A stretch of 64,000 nt of DNA from JAYWXI01 sp036016955 (GCF_036016955.1 NZ_JAYWXI010000009.1:1-64000); one strand, 5' to 3'. Shown: positions 40,612 through 51,007, counted from the first letter of the stretch. The notes: generated from the letters alone by a model not told the origin. Made by a program: numbers and translations.

Positions 40612-41812
40612 GTATTTTGGATTGACATTGATTTTTTTGATGTTTCCGTTCATGGGATTTGCCTCAAATGGAGCGTTAGAATTTTTGAAAGGTGATGGAG
40701 CCATTGAACAGTGGTTTTTAAAGGCCTTCGCAATGGTGGAATTTGAAGCCGCAAGCCACCTCTCTGGAGCAGCTTCATTTGGTAGAGCTATTGGAGGTTT
40801 GGGGGCATTATTTTACATGGGGCATTTAGGATGGCAAATGCAAGAAGGACAGCGACCATGGGCTGTGACTCCTATGATTAAACCAATAATAATTGCTTTG
40901 ATACTAGCCAACTGGTCACTGTTTACAAACATGATCAAAGCTCCTTTCAACCTATTAGCAACTCCGAGCATTTCTATGTTTAACGATATAGAAAATCAAG
41001 CAAATTTGCTAAGAAAAAAAAGATATGAGTTGCAACGGAAAGCGATTGATAAAGCAATGGAAATTCAGGCAAAAAATGAAAAAGAAAAAGCAAAAGCAAA
41101 TGCTGAAGCAACAGCAAAAAAAGATTTTATGGATAAAATAATAGACGGGGTTTCGGATTCTGTTTCCGAAAAATGGGATAAGCTTACAACCGAAGTTGAA
41201 AAATGGTCGTTAAAAACACAGGCCAGCTTACAAACATTGATAGCAGAAGTGATTGAAGCTATCGCACTAATCATTTTAAGAGTTGCTGTGTACGGAATCT
41301 TTGGGTTCCAAAAAATTTGGTCCATTATGCTGATAATATTAGGTCCGATAGCAGTAGGGTTATCTCTTATACCGGGCTTTGATGGAGCCTTAAATAGCTG
41401 GATAGCAAAGTTTATTAATATCAATCTTTTTACATTTATTTCATTTCAAGCTATGAGTATCGGTAATTTACTCATATCAAGCGGATATAAAATGGAGATA
41501 GAAAGGTATGAAACAATACTTAAAGGTAATGAAGATCAAATTACCGCAGCAATAGGAATGTTTACTGAAGGAAGTGGGTTTATTAATACAATCACGTTTA
41601 CTGTTGTTTCCTACATCGTAACTGGGTTACTTGTATCCCTGACACCTGTTATTGCTGATTCAATCGTTTCTGCAGGAGGTTCAAGTATAGCTAACTCAGC
41701 AAGGAGAGAACTGTCCTCAATTTATCGAGGAGGAAAGTCAACAGCAAGGGGGCTTCAAAAAGGCTCTCAACAAATTGGACAAGCATTAGGAAATATAGTT
41801 AGTAGATTTTAA
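40604..41812 (+). CDS. traJ: TraJ-like polytopic membrane protein (VirB6/TrbL type)
   Basis: This is about 402 residues from the ATG at 40604 (MNKYFGLTLIFLMF). Earlier TTG (40574) and ATG (40592) starts exist, but the chosen one gives a clean signal peptide. The protein has five or six membrane segments, a long Lys/Ala-rich cytoplasmic helix (QAKNEKEKAKANAEATAKK), and Gly-rich loops. The gene order after TraG and before TraK, together with the topology, supports TraJ, the VirB6-like channel component. Confidence 0.78.
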   Translation: MNKYFGLTLIFLMFPFMGFASNGALEFLKGDGAIEQWFLKAFAMVEFEAASHLSGAASFGRAIGGLGALFYMGHLGWQMQEGQRPWAVTPMIKPIIIALILANWSLFTNMIKAPFNLLATPSISMFNDIENQANLLRKKRYELQRKAIDKAMEIQAKNEKEKAKANAEATAKKDFMDKIIDGVSDSVSEKWDKLTTEVEKWSLKTQASLQTLIAEVIEAIALIILRVAVYGIFGFQKIWSIMLIILGPIAVGLSLIPGFDGALNSWIAKFININLFTFISFQAMSIGNLLISSGYKMEIERYETILKGNEDQITAAIGMFTEGSGFINTITFTVVSYIVTGLLVSLTPVIADSIVSAGGSSIANSARRELSSIYRGGKSTARGLQKGSQQIGQALGNIVSRF

Positions 41813-41822
41813 ATATTAATAT

Positions 41823-42431
41823 ATGTTGGTAAAAAGTATCGAAAAAAAAATAAACATCAATAAATCGGTTTCTATTTCTGTCATAATAGCAGCTGTAGTG
41901 ATGATGTTTTCAGTTTTAGTTTTTGCTTATATGCTTATTCTTGATTCTAGAAAAAGTATGTATATTTTGGATAATGGAGTGCCTATTTTGGTAAAACAAA
42001 CGGACGAACTTTTAAATCGTCCGGTAGAGTATAAATCACAAGTAGAGCTTTTCCATAGGTTGTTCTTTACTCTTCCTCCAGATAATGAATATATCAAGGA
42101 AAATGTAGAAAAATCCTTATACCTTATTGACGATAGTGGAAAAAAAGAGTACACCAACCTCAAAGAAAATGGATTTTACAATCAAATCGTTTCCTCAAAC
42201 TCAATAGCAACTGTAAAAGCAGACTCAATAAAAATAAGTGAAGCTGAAAAAAGATTTATTTATTACGGAACGCAAACTATTAACAGAAAAAGTGTTATGA
42301 TTATGCGAAAATTGATAACTGAGGGGAGTTTTGAAAATATAACCAGGACTCCTAACAATCCTCACGGTGTCATGCTGAAAAACTGGAAAATAATAGACAA
42401 TAGTGAGATTTCTTCTCAAGACAAATATTAA
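41823..42431 (+). CDS. traK: TraK-like protein (VirB8 type)
   Basis: This 202-residue bitopic protein has a cytoplasmic N-terminus, one membrane helix (about residues 17-42, SVSISVIIAAVVMMFSVLVF) and a periplasmic NTF2-like domain of VirB8 size, with VELFHRLFFTLPPDN and KRFIYYGTQTINRKSVMIMRK. Its place between TraJ and TraM matches Bacteroidetes conjugative transposons. Confidence 0.85.
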   Translation: MLVKSIEKKININKSVSISVIIAAVVMMFSVLVFAYMLILDSRKSMYILDNGVPILVKQTDELLNRPVEYKSQVELFHRLFFTLPPDNEYIKENVEKSLYLIDDSGKKEYTNLKENGFYNQIVSSNSIATVKADSIKISEAEKRFIYYGTQTINRKSVMIMRKLITEGSFENITRTPNNPHGVMLKNWKIIDNSEISSQDKY

Positions 42432-42433
42432 CC

Positions 42434-42799
42434 ATGAATAAAATAAGAAATAGATTACTGAAAATAAAAGCCTTTGTATACAAAAATCCTAAACGATTTT
42501 ATAAATATTGGATGGCTATTTTGATTGTCTTATTTGTTTTTTCAACATGGAAAGAGATTTACTACCCATCAAAATATTTTGAATCCACGCAAATCCCTCA
42601 AATTCAAAAACAAAGTGACGAAGAAATCGCAGCAATTAAAAAAGAAGAAAAAAGCAAGGAAATGAAAAGTAAGGCTATTCTAAAAGAGTTAGAATACTTG
42701 GGTAAAAAAAGAGAAAATAAAATCCTTACGAAAGAGGATAGTGTTCGCGTCGAATATTTAATGAATAAATACAACGAAATAAATCATGAAGGTTTTTGA
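42434..42799 (+). CDS. Small single-pass protein in the TraL position
   Basis: This 121-residue protein has a basic N-terminus, one membrane helix (about residues 23-40, MAILIVLFVFSTWK) and a charged coiled-coil tail. By size and position between TraK and TraM it is the TraL counterpart, though I see no specific motif. It overlaps traM by 14 bases. Confidence 0.55.
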   Translation: MNKIRNRLLKIKAFVYKNPKRFYKYWMAILIVLFVFSTWKEIYYPSKYFESTQIPQIQKQSDEEIAAIKKEEKSKEMKSKAILKELEYLGKKRENKILTKEDSVRVEYLMNKYNEINHEGF

Positions 42800-43985
42800 A
42801 AAAATTAACTTTAGGCACCCCAAATATATAATTCCGCTAATTGCTCTTCTGCCGATTCTTTATTTTGGCTCACAAATAATCAGTTTTCAAAATGAAACTA
42901 ATGAAAAAGATAAGCAAGAGGAACTTTCAACCGGTTTAGGAGAAACGAAGGCCGAAATTTTAGCTAAAAATGAAGCCTACGATGCTTTTTATAGCAACAA
43001 GGACAGTCGAACGATGATGGAGGGTTTAGATGATGAGCAAGATAGTTTGCTTTTTTACGAAGAAAACCTTTCCGAAAAAGAGAAAAGATATATTGACTCT
43101 CTTAAATGGGCGAAATCTAGAAATAAAAAAAATGAGAATTACATTGATAATAATCAATATTACAAACCACCTTCTAAACAAGAATTCGACAGGGACTATG
43201 AAAGGTCTGCGGAGATAATTAGAATGCTCAATGAAGAGGCTTCGGAAAATGGTAGAAGTTCACAAAAAAAGGTTCAAAACTATCAGGTAGAAGAGGAACA
43301 AGAAGAGAATCCTATTAAAATGATGCGAGAGCAAATGCTCCTGCTAGATTCATTGGAAAAATCCAAAGACCCAGAGTTTCAGCAAAGATTATTAGCTCAA
43401 AATAGACTAAAAAAGAATAAGGCTAAAATGGAAGCATTCCTAAATAGTACTCTTACGGTCAATAAAGCAAGGCTTAATAATCAGTTCAATTCTATTACAA
43501 AAGATAAAGAAGACACCTTCATAAAAGCAGTAATTGATGAAAATCTGAAAGGATATTTAGGTAGTAGAATAAGATTTAGACTTTTAGAAGATGTTTATGT
43601 AGGAAAGAATAAAATATCTAAAGGAAGTATACTTTATGGACAAATTTCAGGCTTCCAGATGCAAAGGGTAAACCTGAATATTGTTTCTATCCTAAATAAT
43701 GGAGAAATCCTACCGATAAATCTCACAATTTACGATGTAGATGGTATACAAGGTCTTTATGTTCCCCACTCTGCTTTCAGAGAAATGATGAGAGAGTTAG
43801 GTCAAAACTCAATACAAGGGACAAATATGGATAGCGGTGGCGAAGGCTTTTTTACAAGTTTTATTTCTAGAGCCTTTTCCTCTACATCAAGGACTATTGC
43901 AAACCTTATAAGACAAAATAAAGTAAAGCTGAAGTATAATTCCTATGTGTATTTAATTAATGACCAACAACTTAAAGAAAATTAA
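42786..43985 (+). CDS. traM: TraM-like protein (VirB10 type)
   Basis: This 399-residue protein has an N-terminal membrane anchor (about residues 13-32), a long charged, disordered region, and a C-terminal TraM domain. The domain contains LLEDVYVGKNKISKGSILYG, VNLNIVSILNNGEILPINL and YDVDGIQGLYVPHSA, close to TraM of Bacteroides conjugative transposons. VirB10-like proteins span the envelope and link the ATPases to the outer membrane pore. Confidence 0.88.
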   Translation: MKVFEKINFRHPKYIIPLIALLPILYFGSQIISFQNETNEKDKQEELSTGLGETKAEILAKNEAYDAFYSNKDSRTMMEGLDDEQDSLLFYEENLSEKEKRYIDSLKWAKSRNKKNENYIDNNQYYKPPSKQEFDRDYERSAEIIRMLNEEASENGRSSQKKVQNYQVEEEQEENPIKMMREQMLLLDSLEKSKDPEFQQRLLAQNRLKKNKAKMEAFLNSTLTVNKARLNNQFNSITKDKEDTFIKAVIDENLKGYLGSRIRFRLLEDVYVGKNKISKGSILYGQISGFQMQRVNLNIVSILNNGEILPINLTIYDVDGIQGLYVPHSAFREMMRELGQNSIQGTNMDSGGEGFFTSFISRAFSSTSRTIANLIRQNKVKLKYNSYVYLINDQQLKEN

Positions 43986-43986
43986 T

Positions 43987-44880
43987 ATGAAAAATAACGT
44001 GAAACATCTGTTTTTAGTATTGGCAATGATTTGCCTACAACTGACCAATGTAAAAGCTCAAACTGAAAGTAAAGAAATTCAACTGAGGGATTTACCTGTT
44101 CTTAATATGTCTGAAGGGGTAAACATTCATATCATTTCCCCTGAACCTATTCAATTCGTTGATTTATCTTCAAATAATATGATCGGAGATTTACCTTCTG
44201 AAAATATAGCAAGAATTAAAATTGGACAAGAAGTTTCGGATTCTATACAAATTGGAAAAAAAGAAATTAAAACTCATTTCCAAAATGGAGATGGAGTTGG
44301 AGTAATTACTATTGTAGGACAATCCTTTATGGCTCAATATAAAATAATATGGAGAGACAATTTGAATCCAAATGTCCAATCAAACATACACATACAGGCG
44401 GAGGATATGCAACCTTTGGAATATCCAAAAGTGAAGTTTTCTCAAATAGAACTTAGAGACCTATGTCTTAACATTCTGAACAAAAAAAAGTCGGAAAAAA
44501 AGCCTATAAGAAAGGTTAAAGACCTTAAAATGGTAATGCAATTAAACAATGTTTATGTTCTTGAGGATTATATTTTTATGGATATTACTCTTCTAAATAA
44601 CTCTAATTTGAATTACGATGTAGATGGTATTAGCTTTTCTATAGAGGATAAAAAAATCTACAAAGCGACTAACAATCAATCTGTAGAAGTAAAACCTGTA
44701 TATAGGCTCTATGGAACTAAAAAATTCAGAAAAAACTTTAGAAATATTTATGTTTTCAAAAAATTTACCTATCCAAATTCCAAAGTTTTCAATATTCGAT
44801 TTTTTGAAGAGCAAGTTTCTGGAAGGACTATTGAAATGAAAATGAAATATTCCGATGTTCTCAATGCGGACACTTTCTAA
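43987..44880 (+). CDS. traN: TraN-like protein (DUF4138, VirB9 type)
   Basis: This is a 297-residue protein from the ATG at 43987, with signal peptide LVLAMICLQLTNVKAQ. A frame start at 43960 is possible but lies inside traM and spoils the signal. The mature protein is beta-rich, with a C-terminal block YRLYGTKKFRKNFRNIYVFK and VFNIRFFEEQVSGR. It pairs with TraM to form the outer membrane part of the conjugation channel. Confidence 0.84.
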   Translation: MKNNVKHLFLVLAMICLQLTNVKAQTESKEIQLRDLPVLNMSEGVNIHIISPEPIQFVDLSSNNMIGDLPSENIARIKIGQEVSDSIQIGKKEIKTHFQNGDGVGVITIVGQSFMAQYKIIWRDNLNPNVQSNIHIQAEDMQPLEYPKVKFSQIELRDLCLNILNKKKSEKKPIRKVKDLKMVMQLNNVYVLEDYIFMDITLLNNSNLNYDVDGISFSIEDKKIYKATNNQSVEVKPVYRLYGTKKFRKNFRNIYVFKKFTYPNSKVFNIRFFEEQVSGRTIEMKMKYSDVLNADTF

Positions 44881-44899
44881 CTAAAAAAAACCTAAACTT

Positions 44900-46876
44900 A
44901 TGCAAGAGCAACAACACCAAATAAAACTTTATGATTTTCTGCAAAGAGCCGTATATATGGTTGTTGTAATGGACTGCTTGGTATTATTTTTCATGAATGC
45001 TAAGATACCCGTTCTTTCCAATCTTCTAAGCTCTTTTGGGAAAATGAAATTTTTCTATCCACCAATTAACGCAAAAATAGCAGTACTGCTTCTTATTGCC
45101 ATTGTTGCAAGTGGAACAAAGGCAAAGAAGAAAATGGACTTAGATATAACTAAGCATATCATCGCTCCAATAGGTTTAGGTTTGTTACTTATTTTTTCTT
45201 CACTATTTTTCCAAGAAGAGGCTGCTATTATTGACGGAGGCATAAAAATAAATTTATATCAGATTTTGTATGCGGTATTTTCATTTGTTGGTGTTGCTAT
45301 TACTCAAACTGGAGCTGATAGTATATCAAAACTAATGCAACAGAAAATGGGAAAAGACCGTTGGAATGTAGAAGAAGAAAGTTTTGACCAAAATAAAGAA
45401 TTAGTAAATACAGATACATCGGTAAACATTCCATATTTATTTAGATATAACAGGAAGAATCACAAAGGTTGGATAAACATCAATCCTTTTAGGGGTACCT
45501 TGGTATTAGGAACACCAGGTTCGGGTAAATCTTTTGGAGTGATTAATCCTACCATTAGGCAATTAGTAAGTAAAGGATTTTCTCTCTGCATTTATGATTT
45601 TAAATTTCCTGATTTAGGACAAATTGCCTATTATCATTATCTTCTCAAAAGGAAAAAAGACCCTACCTATAAACATAATTTTGTAGTTATCAATCTCAAT
45701 GAAGTGGAAAAATCCAAAAGGGTAAATCCACTAAAAAAAGAATACATTAAAACTTTGGCAGATGCCCAAGAAATGGCGGAAAGTATGGTGTCAGCATTGC
45801 AAAAAGGAGGGTCAAGTGCAGGTGGTGGGGCGGACCAGTTCTTTACACAGTCGGCCATCAATTTCCTATCGTCGTGTATCTACTTTTTTGCAACATTTGA
45901 AAATGGAAAATTTTCCACATTGCCACACTTACTTTCATTTATGAATAAGTCTTACAAGGAAATCTTTGATACTTTGTTCTCTCACGAGGAACTAACATCT
46001 TTACTTTCGCCTTTCAAATCTGCTTACGATAATAAAGCATTTGACCAATTAGAAGGTCAAGTCGGAACACTCAAAATTTTCCTTTCAAGATTGGCTACAA
46101 AAGAGAGTTTTTGGGTGTTTTCGGGTGATGAAGTGGAGCTAAAAATTTCGGATAAAGAAAATCCAAGCGTTATGATTTTGGCTTCCAATCCAAGTACTCA
46201 AGATATTAATTCGGCTTTATATTCAGCTGTTTTAAATAGAATTTTAAGATTGATAAATGATAAAGGGAATTTACCCTCTGGAGTAATTGCCGATGAGTTT
46301 CCGACCATCTACATCCATAAAATTGACAATGTTATTGCAACAGCAAGAAGTAATAAAGTAGCTGTAATGCTAGGGTTGCAAGAGCTTACACAGCTTAGGC
46401 AATTCTATAAAAAAGAAATCGCAGAAACCATTTCTTCCATCATAGGAAATATTTTGAGCGGCTCTGCAAGGGACAAAGGAACATTGGAATGGTTAGAAAA
46501 GATTTTTGGAAAAATTAAACAAAAAAGTTACTCTCAATCTATTTCAAATCAAGGTACAACTACAAGTATCAACGAAAAAATGGAATCAATGATACCTGCA
46601 GGAAAAATCGCAGGATTAAGAACTGGGGAAATGGTCGGAATGATAGCACAAGGGGAAGAAAATGATACTGAAGAGTATAAAACATCAGCTATAAGCGGAA
46701 AGATAAATCTTGATATGAAGGAAATAGCAAATGAAGAAACTAACTATAAGCGACTGCCAAGCTATTTTTCTTTCATAGATAAAAAAGGAAAAGATAGAAA
46801 AGAAGAAGTGTTAATGACCAATTTTAGAAAAATAAATGCCGAAGTAGATTTAATTGTGAAGTTGAACATCTCCTAA
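44900..46876 (+). CDS. Type IV coupling protein (VirD4/TraG family)
   Basis: This 658-residue inner membrane ATPase brings the relaxase-DNA complex to the secretion channel. It has N-terminal membrane helices (about residues 14-125), Walker A GTPGSGKSFG (204-213), and Walker B SGVIADEFPTIYIH (about 458-471). It also has the IIGNILSGSARD block of this family. In other Bacteroides elements the coupling protein is near mob; here it is downstream of TraN inside the transfer operon. Confidence 0.92.
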   Translation: MQEQQHQIKLYDFLQRAVYMVVVMDCLVLFFMNAKIPVLSNLLSSFGKMKFFYPPINAKIAVLLLIAIVASGTKAKKKMDLDITKHIIAPIGLGLLLIFSSLFFQEEAAIIDGGIKINLYQILYAVFSFVGVAITQTGADSISKLMQQKMGKDRWNVEEESFDQNKELVNTDTSVNIPYLFRYNRKNHKGWININPFRGTLVLGTPGSGKSFGVINPTIRQLVSKGFSLCIYDFKFPDLGQIAYYHYLLKRKKDPTYKHNFVVINLNEVEKSKRVNPLKKEYIKTLADAQEMAESMVSALQKGGSSAGGGADQFFTQSAINFLSSCIYFFATFENGKFSTLPHLLSFMNKSYKEIFDTLFSHEELTSLLSPFKSAYDNKAFDQLEGQVGTLKIFLSRLATKESFWVFSGDEVELKISDKENPSVMILASNPSTQDINSALYSAVLNRILRLINDKGNLPSGVIADEFPTIYIHKIDNVIATARSNKVAVMLGLQELTQLRQFYKKEIAETISSIIGNILSGSARDKGTLEWLEKIFGKIKQKSYSQSISNQGTTTSINEKMESMIPAGKIAGLRTGEMVGMIAQGEENDTEEYKTSAISGKINLDMKEIANEETNYKRLPSYFSFIDKKGKDRKEEVLMTNFRKINAEVDLIVKLNIS

Positions 46877-46887
46877 AAACTGAAGTT

Positions 46888-47721
46888 ATGATAAATAAAA
46901 TTTTGACTTTAAAATTATTCTTGTTGAGCATATATGTTACGGCTCAATTCAATACACTAATCTATAATGCTCCAACAGTAGTTGAAAAGGAAAAAATGGT
47001 TTTAGATTCAAAAATTGAAAAGGATAAGGAAGAAGATAAAAAGGAAAAGAAAAATGAAAAGAAACTCTTCAATTTCACTACAAAATCTGAACTGAAAAGG
47101 GAAATAGATTCTCTTAAAATGATGATAAAAAATATCAATGCAGAAAAGAAAAATGACCAAAATTTAGAAATAAAAAAATCCTTGCAAGAAGCTCTTATTG
47201 AAGTAATGAAAAAAGGTTATAATCATTCGGGGGCTTTACAGTCTGTAAACTCTGTTAAAAAATACGATTATGTAGAGGATTATAAACCGTCTATAGAAAT
47301 TTCTAAAATTGCGATGCCTGTAAAGGGAAAATTTGTAGTTACATCACCTTTTGGAATGAGAAATCACCCAATAGAAGGTAGAAAAAAAATGCATAATGGA
47401 GTTGATTTAAGGGCATATTATGAGAATGTTCATTCGGTTTTAGATGGTGTAGTCACGGAAGTAGGTTATGAAGCAAAAGGAGGAAACTATATAAAAATAA
47501 AACATTCCGACAGATTTGAAACAGCTTATCTCCATCTTTCAGAAATGTATTACAAGATAGGGGAAAGAGTGAAAGCAGGTTTTGTGATTGGAAAAAGTGG
47601 CAACTCTGGGCGTTCCACCGCTCCACATCTTCATTTTTCTGTAAAAGAATGGGGAAAACATATCAATCCTGTAAAGTTTTTAAACGAATTGATTTTTGCT
47701 AATAATTTAATATCTAAATAA
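46888..47721 (+). CDS. M23-family metallopeptidase (peptidoglycan endopeptidase)
   Basis: This 277-residue protein has an N-terminal signal (LKLFLLSIYVTAQ). A Lys/Glu-rich coiled coil covers roughly residues 30-100. The LytM domain has GMRNHPIEGRKKMHNGVDLRA (His and Asp zinc ligands) and APHLHFSVKEWG (His-x-His). In a transfer operon it most likely opens peptidoglycan for channel assembly, replacing the VirB1 transglycosylase. Confidence 0.9.
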   Translation: MINKILTLKLFLLSIYVTAQFNTLIYNAPTVVEKEKMVLDSKIEKDKEEDKKEKKNEKKLFNFTTKSELKREIDSLKMMIKNINAEKKNDQNLEIKKSLQEALIEVMKKGYNHSGALQSVNSVKKYDYVEDYKPSIEISKIAMPVKGKFVVTSPFGMRNHPIEGRKKMHNGVDLRAYYENVHSVLDGVVTEVGYEAKGGNYIKIKHSDRFETAYLHLSEMYYKIGERVKAGFVIGKSGNSGRSTAPHLHFSVKEWGKHINPVKFLNELIFANNLISK

Positions 47722-47722
47722 T

Positions 47723-48427
47723 ATGGAAAACAAGAATTTACCAACCGAAGAATTAAAGAAATATGGAATTATCAACGAGGATAATTCTAGACATCAGAAA
47801 ATTTCTAAAGATGATTTTGAGAGGTTTACTAACGAAGGCTATACGCTTATCGTTCAAGATAAGGAGAAGCGTGTGAGTTTCCAACTTACAAAGGATAAAC
47901 AACTGGATGTAAAGCACTATATCATTGATAAGCCTATTGATGATATTTTGGAACAAGCAAAAGATAACCTTATTCAATATGCGATAGAGAAACAATTGGA
48001 TAAAGACAATGGTACTGTTAAAGATGAAACGCTGAAAGTCTTCATCTACAATTCAAAGGAGAATAATGTAAGTGAGGTGGACTTTTTGAAAAAATCTAAG
48101 GAAATTACCGATTTTGTTTTAGAACAAAAGGATATTGAAGAAAGTAAAAAATATAAAGCTCAACTGGAAATGTTGAAAGGCTTTTTGCAGGATAAAATAG
48201 ATAAGTTCCCTGAAGTGGCAAAATACATAGCTAATGATATGAACATTGTTTCTAAAAATATTAGCCGAATAGATGATGCCACCCCAAATGAAGAACAGGC
48301 TCGAGAGCAAAAGAATACAAAAGTACAGCTGAATGTAAACGACCCTGACCTTTATCAGGATGCTAATCAAGAAAGGGAAGATGTTTGGGAAAGAGAACAG
48401 GAGCAAAAAACAAGGTTCAAAAGGTAA
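47723..48427 (+). CDS. Hypothetical charged protein of the element
   Basis: This 234-residue soluble, highly charged protein has no signal peptide. The C-terminal third is Gln/Asp/Glu-rich (DPDLYQDANQEREDVWERE). It starts one base after the M23 gene stop. I do not recognise a domain. The cytoplasmic location and its place before the DNA-processing genes suggest a role there, not in the channel. Confidence 0.55.
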   Translation: MENKNLPTEELKKYGIINEDNSRHQKISKDDFERFTNEGYTLIVQDKEKRVSFQLTKDKQLDVKHYIIDKPIDDILEQAKDNLIQYAIEKQLDKDNGTVKDETLKVFIYNSKENNVSEVDFLKKSKEITDFVLEQKDIEESKKYKAQLEMLKGFLQDKIDKFPEVAKYIANDMNIVSKNISRIDDATPNEEQAREQKNTKVQLNVNDPDLYQDANQEREDVWEREQEQKTRFKR

Positions 48428-48433
48428 ATACTT

Positions 48434-50251
48434 ATGGCTGAATTATCATTTAAAGACAAATATGTTACTCCTCTAACTAGAGGATATAAAGATTTTGTTC
48501 AAGAGATGGAAAATACCTCGCCTGAACAATTTTATATGGATGGAGAGAGAGAGTTTACTCTCGAAGAAAAAAAATATCTTAAAATTTATAATCATAAACA
48601 AGGAATTATTACTCAAGAACAGGAGCAAGTAGAAAGGATAAATCCAAATATAGAAAATATCAGTTCTAAAGCTCTTATTGATGCTAATTACTTCAAAAAT
48701 TTAGATTCAAATAAACAAAAAGAGGTTGAGGATTATTTGGAGAAAAAAGGAATAGAGAAGATTAGCGTCCAAAACCCATTTGAAGGAAATGAAATTGATT
48801 TTTTCGTTGGAAAATATATCATTAGGGATTTAGAAAACTTAAAAACAAATGTTGAAAGTTTACAAAAAAATGGGGTAACAAGTTTTAAAATAGCAGAAGT
48901 ATTTCATCAAGGAGATAATGAGCTTGATGTGGATTGGTTATCAAAAAGAAACTTCAACATTAAGGAAATTAAATATAATCTTAGTGATGATATTAGAGAT
49001 TTGAAATTGGAAGAAGTAAATTACGAAAGAGTTAATAATTTATCCTCCAAAAATTCTGAATTATTTATCAGTACAGATTATTTGTTAGAAATAATAAATG
49101 ACAAATCAATTTTGTTTCCATACTTGGCTAGATACGATGAAGTAGACTTATTCATAGAACCAAATAATTTGTATGAAATAAATTCAACTGTTAATGAAAT
49201 ACTAGAAATTAACTTAAAAGAAAATAATAAAATGGAAGTTTCAGAAAAAGTAGAAAGCCTTATAGGTCAGATAGCTAATACCAAAGATGACAATTTAGGG
49301 CATAAGGTAAAACTTTTCAATGAGTTATCCGATACTGAAAAAGCCTTTTTTAAAGAAAATGCGAAAGAAATTGCAATAAAAAGTATTGCAGAGATACAAG
49401 AGGGTATCAGCGATGAAGAAAAACAAACAATTTCACAAAAGTTTGATATTTTTTTTGAACTTGAACAGGTACAGCCCCAAAAGACCTATGAGCAAGAAGA
49501 AGTTATCGGTTATCTGAAAAATCAACTTATGTATCTTGGCTTTGGGAAAGAAGAAAAACTGCATAAAGATTTAGAAAAGGGTGTTTTGGAAACTCAAAAT
49601 GGAGAGAAATTTCAGATTGCTACAAAATACGATAAAGCATTAGAAGGGAATGAAGCTCATTTCATTATAAATTTTCATAAGTCAGAACAAGGAGGCGTTT
49701 ATCTTAATTCATTTAAAGGTGTATTGAAAGAGGGGAATACTGGAGAGGAGAGGATACATTCTTTTGGAGCAAATAAATTCACTGCGAAAGAAGCTATTAA
49801 CCTATTAGAGGGGAGGGCTATTAAAACACAATTCACGAACAAACTTACAAATGAACAAGACGATGTTTTTGTGAAGCTCAAGCTAAAAGAAGAGAAAAAT
49901 GAATTTGGTAATTATCAAATGCAAATATATAACAAAGGATATGGGATAAACACCGAAGACATTGTAAATAAATCTCAATTAGTTTTTGATGGCGAGAATG
50001 CAGAAGAAATAAAGGAATTGGTCATTAAATCTTTGGAAAAAGGCAATGTGGTCAATGTGAAATTCAGAAATGACGACAACAAGGAAATGCAAGGAAAAGC
50101 CATTTTCAATCCGCAATATAAAACGATTAATCTGTACGATGAACAGATGAATCGCATAAATACCAATAAACCCATAAGGGGTTTGGAAGCGGATAGACAA
50201 CAAGAAAAAAGTAATGCTAGGGAGTACAGCAGAGGGCGGAATCCTCATTAG
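48434..50251 (+). CDS. Large hypothetical protein of the element (DUF3945-like C-terminus)
   Basis: This 605-residue cytoplasmic protein is acidic and helical in the N-terminal half. The C-terminal third has two similar beta-rich modules and ends with a block resembling FNPQYKTINLYDEQMNRI, the signature I associate with DUF3945 in Bacteroidetes mobile elements. That family is often linked to ICE DNA-processing genes, but its activity is unknown. It is upstream of the toprim-methylase-helicase gene. Confidence 0.55.
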   Translation: MAELSFKDKYVTPLTRGYKDFVQEMENTSPEQFYMDGEREFTLEEKKYLKIYNHKQGIITQEQEQVERINPNIENISSKALIDANYFKNLDSNKQKEVEDYLEKKGIEKISVQNPFEGNEIDFFVGKYIIRDLENLKTNVESLQKNGVTSFKIAEVFHQGDNELDVDWLSKRNFNIKEIKYNLSDDIRDLKLEEVNYERVNNLSSKNSELFISTDYLLEIINDKSILFPYLARYDEVDLFIEPNNLYEINSTVNEILEINLKENNKMEVSEKVESLIGQIANTKDDNLGHKVKLFNELSDTEKAFFKENAKEIAIKSIAEIQEGISDEEKQTISQKFDIFFELEQVQPQKTYEQEEVIGYLKNQLMYLGFGKEEKLHKDLEKGVLETQNGEKFQIATKYDKALEGNEAHFIINFHKSEQGGVYLNSFKGVLKEGNTGEERIHSFGANKFTAKEAINLLEGRAIKTQFTNKLTNEQDDVFVKLKLKEEKNEFGNYQMQIYNKGYGINTEDIVNKSQLVFDGENAEEIKELVIKSLEKGNVVNVKFRNDDNKEMQGKAIFNPQYKTINLYDEQMNRINTNKPIRGLEADRQQEKSNAREYSRGRNPH

Positions 50252-50268
50252 TTGATGTTTTGTTTGTA

Positions 50269-50300
50269 AGGATAATGGGCTATTTCGGTAGCCCTATCCT
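50269..50300 (+). other. Intercistronic hairpin in the transfer operon
   Basis: AGGATA-GGGCTA pairs with TAGCCC-TATCCT around TTTCGG, with two unpaired bases in the left arm. There is no T tract, so it may stabilise or process mRNA rather than terminate it. Confidence 0.5.
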
Positions 50301-50320
50301 GTATATAATCGGTAAAAAAT

Positions 50321-51007
50321 ATGAAAAACTACATTTTATATAGCTTTATAATATTTCTGTCATCTTGCAATAAAGAGAAAGTAATGGCAGAAAAGGGAGG
50401 GATAGACATTATTTCTAACATCTATTTCAATGCTTCAAAGGGACTTGACAGTATGAAATCTTATCATATTTCAAGCATCAATTTTGATAAAAACAGAATT
50501 ATAGAAGTTGTTCCCGATATGGAATATCCCGAACTATATTCCCAAATTTTCTTTATCAAAGATAGCCTTTGTTATCCATTAGGAGAATTTGAAGAGGCCA
50601 AGAAAATTTCTATTTCAGAAAAATTAAAGAATGGAAAGCCTTTTAATGTATATGAAAAGGAAATAGGGGCTGTATTTGACAATGGCCACATTTTGAATTT
50701 TCACATAAGAAAGGCTCTTAAAGACACTACTATATTCAACCGGGAATATCGAAGATTTGAAATAAAATCGCCAAAATCTTATACTCGTTACTATGTTCTC
50801 AAAAACGATACCATTTTGCCTTATGCCCTCTATAGAAAGAACGAAAAAGAAATGGGCGGAAGATTAGAACGGATAGATTCCTACGACAAGATGAATGATA
50901 TTTTTGTGACTATGCAACTTATTCCACGCAAAGAATGGGATATAGAAGCCAAAGAGATTTTTGAGTATGACCAATTTGTTAATTCTAAAAACCAAAAAAA
51001 GAAATGA
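50321..51007 (+). CDS. Lipoprotein, hypothetical, of the element
   Basis: This 228-residue protein has a lipoprotein signal ending IIFLSSC (Cys16). The mature part is beta-rich with no recognised motif (YPELYSQIFFIKDSLCYPLG, RYYVLKNDTILPYALYRK). It overlaps the giant downstream gene by four bases, so it is cotranslated with it. An ICE-encoded lipoprotein could act in surface exclusion or phage blocking, but this is speculation. Confidence 0.6.
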   Translation: MKNYILYSFIIFLSSCNKEKVMAEKGGIDIISNIYFNASKGLDSMKSYHISSINFDKNRIIEVVPDMEYPELYSQIFFIKDSLCYPLGEFEEAKKISISEKLKNGKPFNVYEKEIGAVFDNGHILNFHIRKALKDTTIFNREYRRFEIKSPKSYTRYYVLKNDTILPYALYRKNEKEMGGRLERIDSYDKMNDIFVTMQLIPRKEWDIEAKEIFEYDQFVNSKNQKKK